From Larix kaempferi (Eukaryota > Streptophyta > Pinopsida > Pinales > Pinaceae), in NCBI GenBank assembly GCA_027924585.1, contig BSBM01001936.1, positions 206,001 through 270,000 of the forward strand: a DNA stretch of 64,000 nt. Direction: 5' to 3'. The notes below the pieces were generated by a model. The model did not search any database and had not been told where the DNA came from. It saw nothing but the letters and a program-made list of their open reading frames with translations. Below are positions 1-11,325 of this stretch, piece by piece. The translations under genes and the position numbers were made by a program. Position 1 is the stretch's first letter. Every line of letters begins with the position of its first letter.

Positions 1-2
1 AT

Positions 3-107
3 ATGACATTCGGCACATGGAGGATTACTATGCATTCCACTGATGGCACCTACAGTTATTACCACAGGCCTTTCCATGAGGATTTTGAGGACCGGATGGA
101 GCATTAG
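3..107 (+). CDS. possible 3' end of a host coding exon (partial)
   Basis: A short open frame runs from the window edge to a TAG at 105-107. It ends in an acidic/His/Tyr-rich tail (…YYHRPFHEDFEDRMEH). No family is recognised. It is considered only because a stretch resembling a 3' UTR follows, with AATAAA at 480-485. The frame is too short to be significant alone and could be chance. If real, it is the C-terminus of a plus-strand gene starting outside the window, and the only host coding sequence here. Confidence 0.25.
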   Translation: MTFGTWRITMHSTDGTYSYYHRPFHEDFEDRMEH

Positions 108-167
108 AACAGCTTCTGTTGACCTGACTCTACAATACTTCTGTTCTGTTTCTGTTTTTATATACAC

Positions 168-361
168 GGGCTGTATGGACAGAATACATTTTCTGTTAAT
201 TGGATCACTTTTTTCATTTTTGAGACAGTATTTGTTATATGTACGGGCTGTATGGACAGAATTTATTTTATGTTGATTGGATCACTTTCTTCATTTTTGA
301 GACAGTATCTGTTATATGTAGTCGGATATATGAGGGCTGTATGGACAGCCTTTTTCATTGT
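168..361 (+). repeat. 77-bp tandem repeat, about 2.4 copies
   Basis: Units start at GGGCTGTATGGACAG at 168, 245 and 334. The first two are 77 bp apart and nearly identical. The third is partial and follows a 12-bp insertion. The repeat lies in the putative 3' UTR. Confidence 0.85.
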
Positions 362-479
362 TTTGATTTTGTATGGGACACTAGAGATGTCAGTCATATG
401 GGACAGTATATATGTGACAATGTACGGATCTATGTGATTCTATTACATGTGCATAATGTAATTTTGTTCAACTCTTTGA

Positions 480-485
480 AATAAA
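480..485 (+). terminator. possible polyadenylation signal AATAAA
   Basis: An AATAAA lies about 370 nt after the stop of the partial exon at the window edge, a normal distance for a plant 3' UTR. The motif is common in AT-rich DNA, so support is only positional. Confidence 0.25.
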
Positions 486-918
486 ATTACGACTTTTTCC
501 GAGGAAAAAAAACAAAAATGTATTTCAAAAAGGATTTTTAATGAGAAGAGGCTACCTCCATAAAACATAATTTAAAAAGGATTTTTAATAGCATAGTTTT
601 CTTCTATGTTCACAAATAAAGTCTTCTACAACTACCATTACTATATTAATATTTAGTAACAACATTAATCCTATGTTACAAATGAAGCACCAATGACCCA
701 AATATTGAAAGGATGCACTAAAGATGAAAATAATAATAAATAATAAATAATAAGCCATTCTATGATTATAATTTTTCCTCTAATCAAACCTTACAATTAT
801 TTAATTAATGATTAAGTAGACAACATAATGCTTGAATTTCAATTTGACATTAATAATTAATTATCACATCCACATTAACCACATGTAACCTAGAGGATGG
901 GAGCAATTAATCTCTTTC

Positions 919-957
<39 letters not shown>

Positions 958-1847
958 AACAATAAAAGAGAAGATAAATATTTCCAAGGACAACCAATGA
1001 AGACATAATTATAAATCCGCTTTCCATTAACAATTGGTTTACCTAAAACCAACTACGTCTCTCTAGAAAGAGTCATTTTAAATAACTAAAATTCATTTAA
1101 TAGTACTTGGATTGACGTGCCATTTTTTTCCTTCAACTATTATCATTATTTTTTTAAGTAGAAAAAAATTATATAGATAAATAGACTTAGTCATGGCTTA
1201 ACCCATACAACCATAATACAATGGACCCAAGAAAATTCAAAAAAATTCTAAAATACAACTTTCTCCCCATGCCCAAATACGATAGGATTGGGTCAAGTGT
1301 TTTTTTATTTCATATAGAATTTTTTATTTATGCTCATGATCAAGGTAGATCTTTACAAACTAATTAGACAGAAACATACATAAACATTACATTGAGAAGG
1401 CTATTTTGATTATCTTTATGTCAATCTTTCCCTTCATAGTTTGGTCATCATGTGCTTATAATTGACCTTGTAATTCTTTTTAAATTTCTTATTTGTTCAC
1501 TAAATAAAATCCTTGGGATTTTTCTAGAACAAAGTACATGGCACATGGATAATATGTAATGTTCACATCCCTCAACTTGGAAAACAGGTGGGGACATTAA
1601 CTCAAGAAGGGCCTCTAAATTTGCCCCATGACCATATTTACGAATTCATAACAGATAAAATGCATGAGCATACACATAAATAAAATACACGGTCGAATAA
1701 AATTGATCCACACACACATAACATGCAATTTAAATGGATAATAATCACATGAATACAAATAAAATCATTGCACATCAAATACACAAGAATACTTATCTTC
1801 AAACAAAGAAGATCCAAGCAACTGACTCTGTAAGAGTGATTTTCCAC
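486..1847. other. AT-rich intergenic DNA, no gene seen
   Basis: No reading frame with recognisable protein features on either strand. The only structure seen is a dinucleotide microsatellite. It ends at the CCAGC target duplication of element E1. Confidence 0.7.
921..957 (+). repeat. compound (TC)n(AC)n microsatellite
   Basis: A pure TC run passes directly into an AC run, about 37 bp in all. Confidence 0.95.
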
Positions 1848-1852
1848 CCAGC
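1848..1852. repeat. E1 target site duplication CCAGC (left)
   Basis: Identical to 16364-16368 on the far side of the split 3' LTR. Confidence 0.9.
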
Positions 1853-2230
1853 TGTTAAGACTGGAATTGTACCTAGTCCCTATTTGATTCATTCTTAATT
1901 TTTCATTCCTTATTACCTTTATTTTGCTTTATTTTAAGTTGAATGGTTTAGATTTTCTTTCCATTTTCTATGTTATGAGTATTACTTTATTTTATTTTAT
2001 TTTACCTTTATCTTAGGTTATACATAGTGGCTTATTAAGTGTTTTATTTCTTTAAAAGGTCTTCAAAATACTTATTAATATTTTCCCTGTGTCTTATATT
2101 GAAAATTTAACCTTTATGTTGAGCTTGTGTGCAAAGTTTTCATATGGAGACATTCCCACGACGTGGTAACTAAACTGTATACATTAAGGCGCTGCTAGAA
2201 TCCAAAATAATTGAGGATTGTGGTTGACTC

Positions 2231-2539
2231 ATGGCAAGTGTTGGCACATTACATTCTATGATGTTCGAAGACCTCGAGGAATTTGTTCCTTATATCATAA
2301 CATTTGTCAAAGATCATAATGATTCATCACTAAAGGAGCTGAAAACAGGGGGAGGCATGCACATGGTTCAGAGGACACTAGGAGAGGACTTTGCAAATGA
2401 TATTGAAAATGTGAACATGGTTGAAGCTTCATACTACAATCCTTGGAGGTGGACTGATAGAGAGAGTTCCATCTATCACAACAGAATGCATAAAGATGAC
2501 AAAAGATGCACAGTCATGGTCTGTTTTTCACTGTTTTAA
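2231..2539 (+). CDS. ORF inside E1 5' LTR, unknown function
   Basis: An open frame of 102 codons lies wholly inside the LTR and has a homologous copy in the 3' LTR. It is acidic at the N-terminus and ends in an aromatic/charged block (YYNPWRWTDRESSIYHNR). I do not recognise a family. The matching region in the 3' LTR is broken by one in-frame TAG. A GT follows the conserved block (…CTVMV then GTCTGT on the DNA), and a CACAG/GTG sits about 300 bp downstream, so the block could be a captured host exon. LTRs rarely encode protein, which is why this is worth noting. Function is not inferred. Confidence 0.4.
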   Translation: MASVGTLHSMMFEDLEEFVPYIITFVKDHNDSSLKELKTGGGMHMVQRTLGEDFANDIENVNMVEASYYNPWRWTDRESSIYHNRMHKDDKRCTVMVCFSLF

Positions 2540-3041
2540 TAATTTTAATTGAGAACTGATTACGAGGTGATGGAAACTAATTTTAGAAAACCAAAAGAGG
2601 TTTTTATCCAAAATAGATTCATTCACAAAAACCTCTCTCATTTTTTCAACAACTATCATGTTTTGAAAGATATCAATTGATCTTTACGGCCTATTTTTCA
2701 GGGTTTAAAATATTAAATAATTTACTGTTTTAGTTACAAACTTTCGGCACGTCTTCTGATCAATTGGAGAATAATTTTTGAAAACAAAGAGAGGTTTTCT
2801 TTCATCATAGAATCATTTACAGAAACCTATCTCAATTTTTGCACAGGTGTTCTGGATCGAGAGATATGGAGGATTCTTTGAGACCCATTTTTCCGAAATT
2901 TGCCAAATTTCCCGAGAATCCGATTTTTCTATTTTGGGCATTTTCGACCCTAGGGTTTTGAATTTCATGTAACTGCTAGATGTAACTGTTAAGGAGTTTG
3001 AGGCCTAAAGAAGTGGCTATGAAACTTCTTCATTTTGTAAT

Positions 3042-3048
3042 TATAAAA
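3042..3048 (+). promoter_or_regulatory. TATA box in E1 5' LTR
   Basis: TATAAAA, also present in the 3' LTR at 15850-15856. It is about 510 bp before the LTR end, consistent with a U3/R boundary. Confidence 0.55.
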
Positions 3049-3559
3049 GAGTGAAATAGATACACTATAGAGGTTGTTTTTTTGGTCGGAAGAAAGGCAT
3101 TAGAGCTATGGATGCTATGTTATACTCAGACTTATGATATACACTCTCATGTAAGTTCTTTTTGAAGACTGGATATTGATCTAATACACTATATAAGCCA
3201 CTTATTGACTCTTTATTTTTGGTTATGTTTATGGCTTGTTTGACCGCCTAATTTTTAATTTCATTTCTTGATTAATGTTTTATTCATGTGAATGCTTATG
3301 AATTTGTGGACATAACCAGTCTCCTGTTTAATGAATGCTTACGGTTTATTTATGTGTTTTATATATTTATATCTCAGTTATTCAGGATTTTGTTTATGAT
3401 TTAGTGTTGAATATGTTTGTTTATCAATGACCCCTTTCTTGTGAATGAGACCTTCAAAACAAAACTATAAAAACAAATTCATTTTCTTTTAACTTTTCTT
3501 GAGATTGTTCTAGCTTGTACCCTTTGTAGTCTAGGGACAATTTCTAGCACAAACATCAT

Positions 3560-3578
3560 TGGCGCCGTTGCTGGGGAC
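3560..3578 (+). other. E1 primer binding site (tRNA-Asp type)
   Basis: TGGCGCCGTTGCTGGGGAC lies 4 bp after the LTR end. From established knowledge this is the tRNA-Asp-complementary site typical of Athila elements, here with a single C-to-T difference from the usual GTTGCCGGGG. Confidence 0.85.
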
Positions 3579-3723
3579 GGAAGTGAAGAAGATATTCCGT
3601 GGGTAATAACATCAATAGATCCAATCTTTGATGGTGAACAGGGGCTGGTTACATGGTTAAGACTACAATTTTTCACTAGCGACTCCATTGGGAAGGATCT
3701 GTTGGTGACTCCACTGATTCAAG

Positions 3724-4986
3724 ATGTCAATGTCCATGGAAGCCATTGTGGCTCAGAGGTTTGCACCTTTAACTTTTTCATCTGTTCCAGGCCTTCCAAA
3801 TGTGGTACCTATCATGAACGAGTGGGGATATTTCCTTCCATGGTTTAGAGAGGAAAAATATGACAATCCAGCAACACATTTGTTGAAATTTCATGAAGTT
3901 ATGTATCACTTGGGAATTCATCATGAAGATGTATTAATGAAAATGTTCATGTATTCACTAGAAGGAGATGCACGAGAATGGTATTTTTCTCTTCCTGCTT
4001 CCAACATATTTTCCTTGAGATATTTCCATGCCATATTCAATAAACGTTGCAAAAGGTATTTTTCACATGAACTACTTCTTGAAGATTGATGTGAACAGTT
4101 TGAATCTTGTATCCAGCAGACTGTAGAGTGTTATTCTTGCGATGAGCTCTATAAATATCTTGTTGAAAATGAAGTTAAAGAAGACTCAATTTAGCAGGAG
4201 CTTGAAATTGAAAAAGAAGATCATGCTTATGCCTATTCAGATCATCCCACTAATGAAGAGTCATTGTAGAAATATTTGGTTCTCATGACTCTCAAAAAGT
4301 TTATGGTTATTTCCATGATAATATACTGTCACAAAAGGTTGTTCATGATCTATTAGACGAAGAAAAACATGAATCTTCATCATTACCATTAAAAACGTAT
4401 CAACAAAAGGATGTTAAGAAAAAATATTCATATTGCAGCTGATAATAATCAAATTACATATACCTTTGATATTTCATCAGAAGTTTCTTATACTCATGAA
4501 TTTGTGGTTCAAGATGTATATGAAGATCTTGATGATGGTATTAAAGTTTTAGATCAGAAAATCTATGATCATCAATGTCATGAGGACATAGATTTGATAT
4601 ATGGTAGCTATCACCCAGAAACAGAGCCTAATCTTGAAGAGCATCACAAAGCAAAGGTCTCTAATTTTCAAGAATCAGAAATTTGTAATGATCATCCGTT
4701 GTTTGATGAATATAAATAGGATTTGGAGTGGATTTTTGTTTCAGCATCAAAAGAAATTTTAAACAATGAACCCATGTATGATAAATATAAAGCAGACTTT
4801 TTAGAAAGCAATGAAGGAAACAGAAATGAGCATTTGAACCTGTTTTCTTTTTCACCAAAAAATGACCAGCAGATTGCAGAGATCATTGAGCCCATAGTTG
4901 TTAGTCTTGAAGTACTAATTTATCAAAAGATAATCTTTATCTTGTTAATCAGTTGGATATGTTTCATGTTATTCACGACCCGATAG
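3724..4986 (+). pseudogene. gag: E1 gag remnant
   Basis: One frame runs from the ATG at 3724 to about 4986 and is broken by several stops. The first about 120 codons resemble the plant Ty3 Gag capsid domain, with a hydrophobic/Trp core (…MKMFMYSLEGDAREWYFSLP). It is followed by a long acidic region rich in Asp/Glu, His and Tyr from about 4411 on. No zinc knuckle, protease or polymerase motif follows before the 3' LTR at 5499. The protein would be a structural particle component. As it stands it cannot be made, and the element must have depended on a relative. Confidence 0.65.
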
Positions 4987-5498
4987 CCATCTACATAGAG
5001 ACAATCTTTTCAAAATATTCCAATGTTGTAACATTTGGGATAAAATCAGATTGCAATAGTAGGTATATATTTCTCATGAAATTCCTGATGCGATTGTCAT
5101 GTTCTTTTTACATCTTTTCACAAAGTTGCAAGCAAGAAAATCTATTTAGCAATCAAACACTTAATTGGCTACATTGGAAGTTTTCCTTTCCATGATCAAC
5201 ATAGTCTCTGCTGGTTAGAAGTAGAAGTTGTAAATAAATAAGCTCCTTTTTTTAGCACTAGTTTCAATTTGTAGAGTGTAAGTATGGATCAGTTTTCAGT
5301 GTGCAGTTTCTTTTCAGTAAGTATGGTTTGGAATGAACAGTTTCAGTTTGTTTTTAACAGTTAGAAGAGTAGGGTTGCAAGTTTTGGAACAGGCTAGGAA
5401 TGAGATACAAATGACTCCATTGCCCAATGAATAAGGCACAAGGTCTACATGATATTGAAACCGCACAAGGAGGATTTCATCCACCAGCCAGAGTCAGA

Positions 5499-6662
5499 TG
5501 TTAGGATAGGAATTGTACCTACTCCCTATTCCATTTTTTCTTAATTTTTCATTCCTTATTACCTTTATTTTGCTTTATTTTAAGTTGAATGGTTTAGATT
5601 TTCTTTCCATTTTCTATGTTATGAGTATTAGTTTATTTTATTTTATTGTACCTTTATCTTAGGTTATACATAGTGGCTTATTAAGTTTTTTATTTCTATA
5701 AAAGGTCTTCAAAATACTTATTAATATTTTCCCTAAGTCTTATATTGAAAATTTAACCTTTATGTTGAGCTTGTGTGCAAAGTTTTCATATGGATACATT
5801 CCCGCGGTGTGGTAACTAAACTGCATACATTAAGGCGCTGCTGGAATCCAAAATAATGGAGGATCATGGTTGATTCATGGAAAGTGTTGGCACATTACAT
5901 TATATGATGTTCGAAGACCTCGAGGTAGTTATTTCTTATATTATAACATTTGTCAAAGTTCATAATGATTCATCAATGAATTAGATGAAAACAGGGGGAG
6001 CCATGTGCATGGTTCAAAGGACACTAGGAGTGGAATTTGCAAATCATATTGAAAATGTGAACATGTTTGAAGCTTCATACTACAATCCGTGGAGGTGGAC
6101 TGACAGAGAGAGTGCCATCTATCACAACAGAATGCATAAGGATGATGAAAGATGCACAGTCATGGTTTGTTTTTCACTGTTTTAGTCATTATAATTGAGC
6201 ACATATTACGAGATGATGGAAACGAATTTTGGAAAACCAAAAGAGGTTTTGTTCAAAACAGAATCATTCACAAAAACCTCTCTCGGGTTTGCAACAACTT
6301 TCATGGTTTGAAAGATATGAATTGATCTTTATGGCCTAATTTTCAGGGCTTAAAATATTAAATAATTTACTGTTTTAGTTCCAAACCTTTAGCACGTCTT
6401 CTGATCAATTGGAGAAGCATTTTTAAAAACCAAGTGAGGTTTTTATTCATCACGGACTTATTTAAAAAATCCTCTCTCTATTTTCACACAGGTGTCCCGG
6501 ATAGAGAGATATAGAGGCTTCTTTGAGACCCATTTTTCATAAATTCGCCAAATTTCCCCAGAATCCGACTTTGCTATTTTGGGCATTTTTTACCCTAGGG
6601 TTTTGAATTTCATGTAACTACTAGATGTAAATGTTAAGGAGTTAGAGGCCTAAAGAATTTTT
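5499..6662 (+). repeat. E1 3' LTR, first part
   Basis: Starts TGTTAGGATAGGAATTG and follows the 5' LTR to the GAGGCCTAAAGAA point, where E2 begins. The rest resumes at 15818. A clear polypurine tract directly upstream of 5499 is not seen. Confidence 0.88.
5877..6185 (+). pseudogene. LTR-borne ORF, broken copy in E1 3' LTR
   Basis: Homologue of the frame at 2231-2539. The N-terminal part reads through about 35 codons to an in-frame TAG just before 5985, and the C-terminal block is conserved with a few substitutions. Both copies end at the same place, so the coding block was part of the LTR when E1 inserted. Confidence 0.5.
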
Positions 6663-7751
6663 TGTGAGGAAAATACACCTGTTGTTCAAGGGATAAACTA
6701 CCAACATACAGTGATGAAAGATAGACCTGCAAATGTTCTACAAGTACAAGTAAGTGAAGAGATTAAGGTTAGAGATATGTGCACCTTATTCAGAAGCTTT
6801 ATCCAAGCCTTCTCTTCCTTTCTCTTCAATGCTATTCAGTGTCGCAATTCCCACACCTGCAAAACAACTTCATACCTTTCTCAAATACATTTGACTACAT
6901 ATACAAGACTGATATTCATGACAGAAAAAAACATCAAACTATAAGCAAACTATAATCAAACCTGAGACACACATAAATAGGTCATATTTGGAAAAGGAAG
7001 AACATCTTATCTTTATTAATGAATGAAGCAAGTACATAAAATTATACTTTCCTTCAATCTTGGCACTTCACGAAACCTAGATTCAAGGTCTCCTGCTTCT
7101 GTTCTCCAAGGATCCCAACCTCTAATTAGTTGTGCTAGGGCTTATCAGAAATTGAGGCATAAGAGAGGGGGATGAGGGTCTCCATTCCTCCAGCATAACA
7201 TTTTTATGGGCTTGGTTCCTCATCATGGCCCTTCTACCTTCCTTATATAGTCAATGAAGGAGAGAAAAAATAGTTATAACTGATCAGGAGGTTCCCAAAC
7301 CAACCCAATTTGACCAAAATTCGAGATTTTCACTGATTCAGGAAAGTGCTCTACTCTTCCTACTGCCAACCAACGTACTTTTCAATGTGGACGCTACTCT
7401 AGTGAAGCAGAGTTCCATATTTCTGAGGGAAAACGCTACTTTTATGAAGCAGAGCTGCATATTTTTGAAAGCAAAGGCTACTATCATGCTTGTAGGGTAG
7501 CATTTTCCCCTAAAAGCAGGTTAAAAGAGGGTTTTCAGGAGGTGGTTTGGTCTGGAGATGTGTTACTAAGGGTTATGACCATCAAATGGACCAGGAGTGA
7601 GGTAATGTAAACCATTTTAAGTGTCCCATATGACCCTTCCATCCACAAGTGTCCTGTTGTGTGACTAAACTTGATCTCAAGAAGTGTCGTCATGCGACCA
7701 AGCGATGCAAGTGTCGTCACGGATGGAGAAGTGTCATTTTAAGCTATAACA
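6663..7751 (-). repeat. E2 3' LTR (left)
   Basis: Collinear with 14753-15817. The main difference is a 24-bp extra segment near 7690-7712 that partly repeats GTGTCGTCA. It contains about 44-bp direct repeats (7390-7490, GAAGCAGAG motif). A minus-strand TATATAAGG box lies at 7241-7249. Confidence 0.9.
7241..7249 (-). promoter_or_regulatory. TATA box in E2 left LTR
   Basis: TATATAAGG on the minus strand. The same box lies at about 15334-15342 in the other LTR. Confidence 0.5.
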
Positions 7752-7763
7752 AATGCCCCCTAA
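7752..7763 (-). other. E2 polypurine tract
   Basis: Minus strand TTAGGGGGCATT directly abuts the LTR start TGTTATAG. This is the expected position for plus-strand priming. Confidence 0.8.
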
Positions 7764-9019
7764 TGTGAGGTTAGAGGGAGTGAGGGAAACGATGGCCAAA
7801 ATACATTAAAAATAACAAAGAGTTAAAACATGGAAGCAGAGTAACTGAAGAAACCAAGAATCATAGGCTCAAATGAAGTTCTTGAAAGCAAAGGCAATGT
7901 CAGACAATCTCATGCTTGGGGTAACTGTCCATGTTCAAATAGTGGAACATGACCTCCAAGAGGATACAATAATGATCCAAATATTGATGCATATATCATG
8001 GCCACTAGAATACAAGCGTGGATCCATGAGGAACATAAGTGTAAACATAGCCACATAAATACAAGGTGGATCTATGTCAAAACTGGAGAACATAGCCATA
8101 GAGAACAAGTTGGATCTATGTCTCATCAAGAGCCAAAAAGAGTGTGGCTCAGTCTTGCGCAACTTGGGCGATAACATAAATGAGGTGATGCTATCGAGGA
8201 TCCCAAGGTCTTCATCCAAAAACAACCCAAGGTACAAACCTATCCATGTGAATAAATGAGTTGATGTCGAACATGGGAGGTATCGTTTGATTACCGGTCA
8301 TTGATGTATACCGTTAACAAATGCGAGGGTGTCCACCAATAATGAAAATGGAAGCCAAGGTACCTAATACATTCAAACAAGTGCGACTAAATGGTCTTGC
8401 CGTCGAACACTTGAATAATCCATCAGATAGGAGACATTGATGTATTCCCATCTATCCAATAGCGAGGGAGACTGCCACTAATGACTGCAATCCCCAAGGT
8501 ACTAACCAAAATTCTAAAATTCATTCCCAGAGCACAATGAGTTGAATTCGATGGGAAGAAGTTCGTTGGAAGGGAGGCCTTAAGGAATCCTCCATCATCC
8601 AACACGACGGACACTCAATAGGTATGAGCTGATTTCGAGTAGGATTGAATGCGTGATGAAACATACTGACACCAAGGAATGGCCGATGCATGAGTTCAAG
8701 GCAAGTACAAAATGGCCAACACAGGTTATATGTTTGAACAGTGAGCACGACACAAGAGTGACTTAGGCAGCTTTTAACACAAAGAGACCACAACGCAAAT
8801 CTGCAATGTAGGAGACATTAACAGATTCTCCATATGATTGGAAAACTAACCAAATGGAGGAGTAAGAACTATGAGATTAGGTTTATCCTAAGGCCAACAC
8901 TAGAACCCAACTTGTTTGAGATACTCAAAATAGGTACTTTGTTCAAGGAGATAGTTGACTTACTGCCATCATATTGAAAGATATTTTAACATTCTTCCCT
9001 TCCCTTTCCTTTTTCATTT
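7764..9019 (-). other. E2 3' non-coding region
   Basis: No credible coding frame. It shares scattered blocks with the corresponding regions of E5 (about 22.8-23.1 kb) and E3 (about 28.5-28.9 kb), including a recurrent GTGGATCCATG-type block. It is family-specific non-coding DNA between the stem-loop array and the PPT. Confidence 0.6.
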
Positions 9020-9805
9020 TTTAACGAGCTTGAAAAAGAACTAAAGCATGCTCAATGGTATTTTCTTATTTAACGAGTCTGGAAAACCTAGAAGAAAACT
9101 CCATACACCTATCTGTGGATTTTATATCGAGCCCGGATTGGTCTGTGCTCAGCGGTGTTTTCTTGCTTATAGAGTTGAAAAACTTAAACAATCCTCTATC
9201 AACCATCTTGTGTATTTCACATCGAGCCCAAGTAGGTGAATGCTCGCTTGGTGTTTTCACATTTCGAGAGTCTGAAAACCCTAAAGATGACTCCAAAGGT
9301 CCTTTTTCGTAAAGTTAGTCTCCTTCCTCGAAAAAGTGTAAAATAATGGAAGAAAAACCCTTCTAGCGCATACTAGAGTATACCTAGAGTATAAATTTTC
9401 CGTAAATTATCCACCAAGGCCCGCAAAAGGGGTAATTCTATACCTAAGTGGATGTCGGTTCAGTTATTTTAACGAGCCCGAAAAGACAACTATGCTCAGC
9501 AAACTTTTCTTATTTAAGGAGTCTGAAAAGGGCTTAAAAGAACTCCATAGGGATCTTTTCCGTGAAGGTTTAACGAGATCGAAAAATTAAACTCGTGACA
9601 TCCTTACTGTTTTAACGAGCTCAAAGGAGAGACGAAAGAATGCTCAAAACCTACTTACTATTTTTAACGAGCTCGAATTAAAATTGGAAGAATGCTCGTA
9701 ACCTACTTACTGTTTTTAACGAGCTCGAAGTAAAGGTAGAAGAATGCTCGTAACATACTTACTGTTTTTAACAAGCTCGAAGTAAAGGTGGAAGAATGCT
9801 CGAAA
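9020..9805 (-). repeat. E2 stem-loop array (about 14 diverged units)
   Basis: Successive 45-60-bp units each start near TTTAACGAG and carry two short complementary arms 15-25 bp apart. Pairs read directly: TAGAG 9170-9174 with CTCTA 9194-9198; CGAGC 9223-9227 with GCTCG 9242-9246; GAGTC 9268-9272 with GACTC 9289-9293; GGAGT 9518-9522 with ACTCC 9542-9546; CGAGC 9668-9672 with GCTCG 9694-9698. Arms differ between units but stay complementary. Homologous arrays are in E5 and E3. Confidence 0.75.
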
Positions 9806-10189
9806 ATGGAGGAGAGGAGTGTCACAGACATGCAAAACTAGCTCCAAGCGCATGGAACAAAGTTATTCCTAATGCAAGGAATATGAGCAAGATAAGGACA
9901 CTCAGGGTGTGTCTCCTCCAGGTAAAAGGTGTCAAATTGTGAAGGAAAAATGATACAGGGCTTAGCAGAAATGAGATCAGAGATGAAGGCTTATATAACG
10001 AGCTAAAAACATGGAATCTAGCATCAAGCTCATTAGTGCAAGCAAGATCATAACAGATGCATATGAAACTTGAACACAAAGATGGGAGCCTTATTAGGAA
10101 TGACTATAAATATATGAGGAAGAAATATATGAGGCTTCTTCTCAAAGTCATAGTAAATCTAAAAAGGTTCTCGAGCCTATGAGAAAAAC
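9806..10189 (-). other. E2 region near the lost polymerase segment
   Basis: No domain is recognised. In the related E5 order, RT, RNase H and integrase would lie between the protease and the array, so the deletion or replacement junction of E2 should be in or near this stretch. Confidence 0.4.
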
Positions 10190-10636
10190 TCAGCATGGGC
10201 ACCAAAATGGCATAAGGGTGTTGACTAGGGTGACCCATGTTAGGTAGGCTCTGCTGTCGGACTGGTGCATAATGCATAAAGAGATGGATAACACACCAAT
10301 ATCCAACAGGTTCGACCCTATGGAAAATTCGGATGGCAAAACGTTCTGAATATACCTGACATGGTCACATAAGGTGTCGAAAAGGACCAATAAGCAAGTA
10401 TAAATCCAACTAAGAATCCTGTCTCCAAGAATCATTAGTACCAAGATGATATCTAAAACATATGTAAAGAAAGACTCGATACAAGTCACTGTGGTAGAAA
10501 TACTTTCAACTTCACTATCATCAACAGCAGGCATAAACAAGGCAGAGTTTTCAAATGAAGACTCTATGGTACCCAAGCCCGAGGACTTACAATCAATAAG
10601 ATCGACTTCAGGATGAAGATCAAAGCTGAAGGACAT
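10190..10636 (-). pseudogene. E2 post-protease linker remnant
   Basis: A 148-codon frame downstream of the protease on the element's sense strand, with an acidic N-terminal half and a hydrophobic middle. It is in a different frame from the protease. It resembles a decayed protease-RT linker more than a new gene. No catalytic motif is visible. Confidence 0.3.
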
Positions 10637-10827
10637 GATGGAATCTACAAAAACAAATTCATCATCACGGGAGTTGAAAATTCTAGAAGCAGATCAAACT
10701 CAGCAGGAACACAGATTTGCGGATCTATAGGAGAGTCCAAAGACTCAACAGTAGGAAAATCAGACTTTAAGGTCAAACTGGGGCTGGACATAACTACGAC
10801 TAGATCAACATCCAAATGAATGGCAAA

Positions 10828-11325
10828 CTATACTATGGACTCTTGGAAAAATTCATCAGAAGGAAGTATATCATCCCAGATAGAACACATATATAAACAT
10901 TCAGATGGAGGTGTTACTTGGTCAAAAGCTGGGACTAAGTCCTGAGAAGGTAAGCATGAACTCAAAGACTTGTTCTCAGTAGCAGTTGAATTCAAGGAAC
11001 AATATGCCACATAAGTCCCATGTGACATAGTAGTTCCTAATGACGAGGGATCTGACTGGTCTACAGTTGGGTAACAAGGAGGATCAACGAATGCAAGCTG
11101 GTCGATAGTGATGATGCTTTCGTTATGAGGAAAATGCATCACACAAAAGAGCATAGACACCACATCATGCATAGCGTAAACGTAATCATGCCCAAGGATT
11201 ATATCAAAGTCCACAAGGTCCTTTAAAACCATAAAATCAACTAAGACTCTTTTTCCATCCAAAGTAGCAGGTACCTGAGAGAGGAATCCGAACGGTTCAC
11301 TAGGTCTTCTATCGAAGGTCAACGG
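10828..11325 (-). pseudogene. E2 protease, second half, and linker
   Basis: Continues the gag-protease frame after a single in-frame TAG at 11323-11325. It has the C-terminal part of a Tat-type retropepsin, with the hydrophobic-hydrophobic-GHDYVYAM block that forms the second half of the fold and the TIDQLAF tail. It then runs into an acidic linker with a PSDE motif, usual before RT in Tat elements. The TAG is compatible with a CAG to TAG change. Apart from that stop the frame is open. Confidence 0.65.

Larger units (their letters stand above)
1853..3555 (+). repeat. E1 5' LTR (about 1.70 kb)
   Basis: Starts TGTTAAGA and ends …AAACA just before the primer binding site. It aligns along its length with the split 3' LTR. 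It carries a 102-codon ORF near its middle and a TATAAAA box at 3042-3048. Confidence 0.9.
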
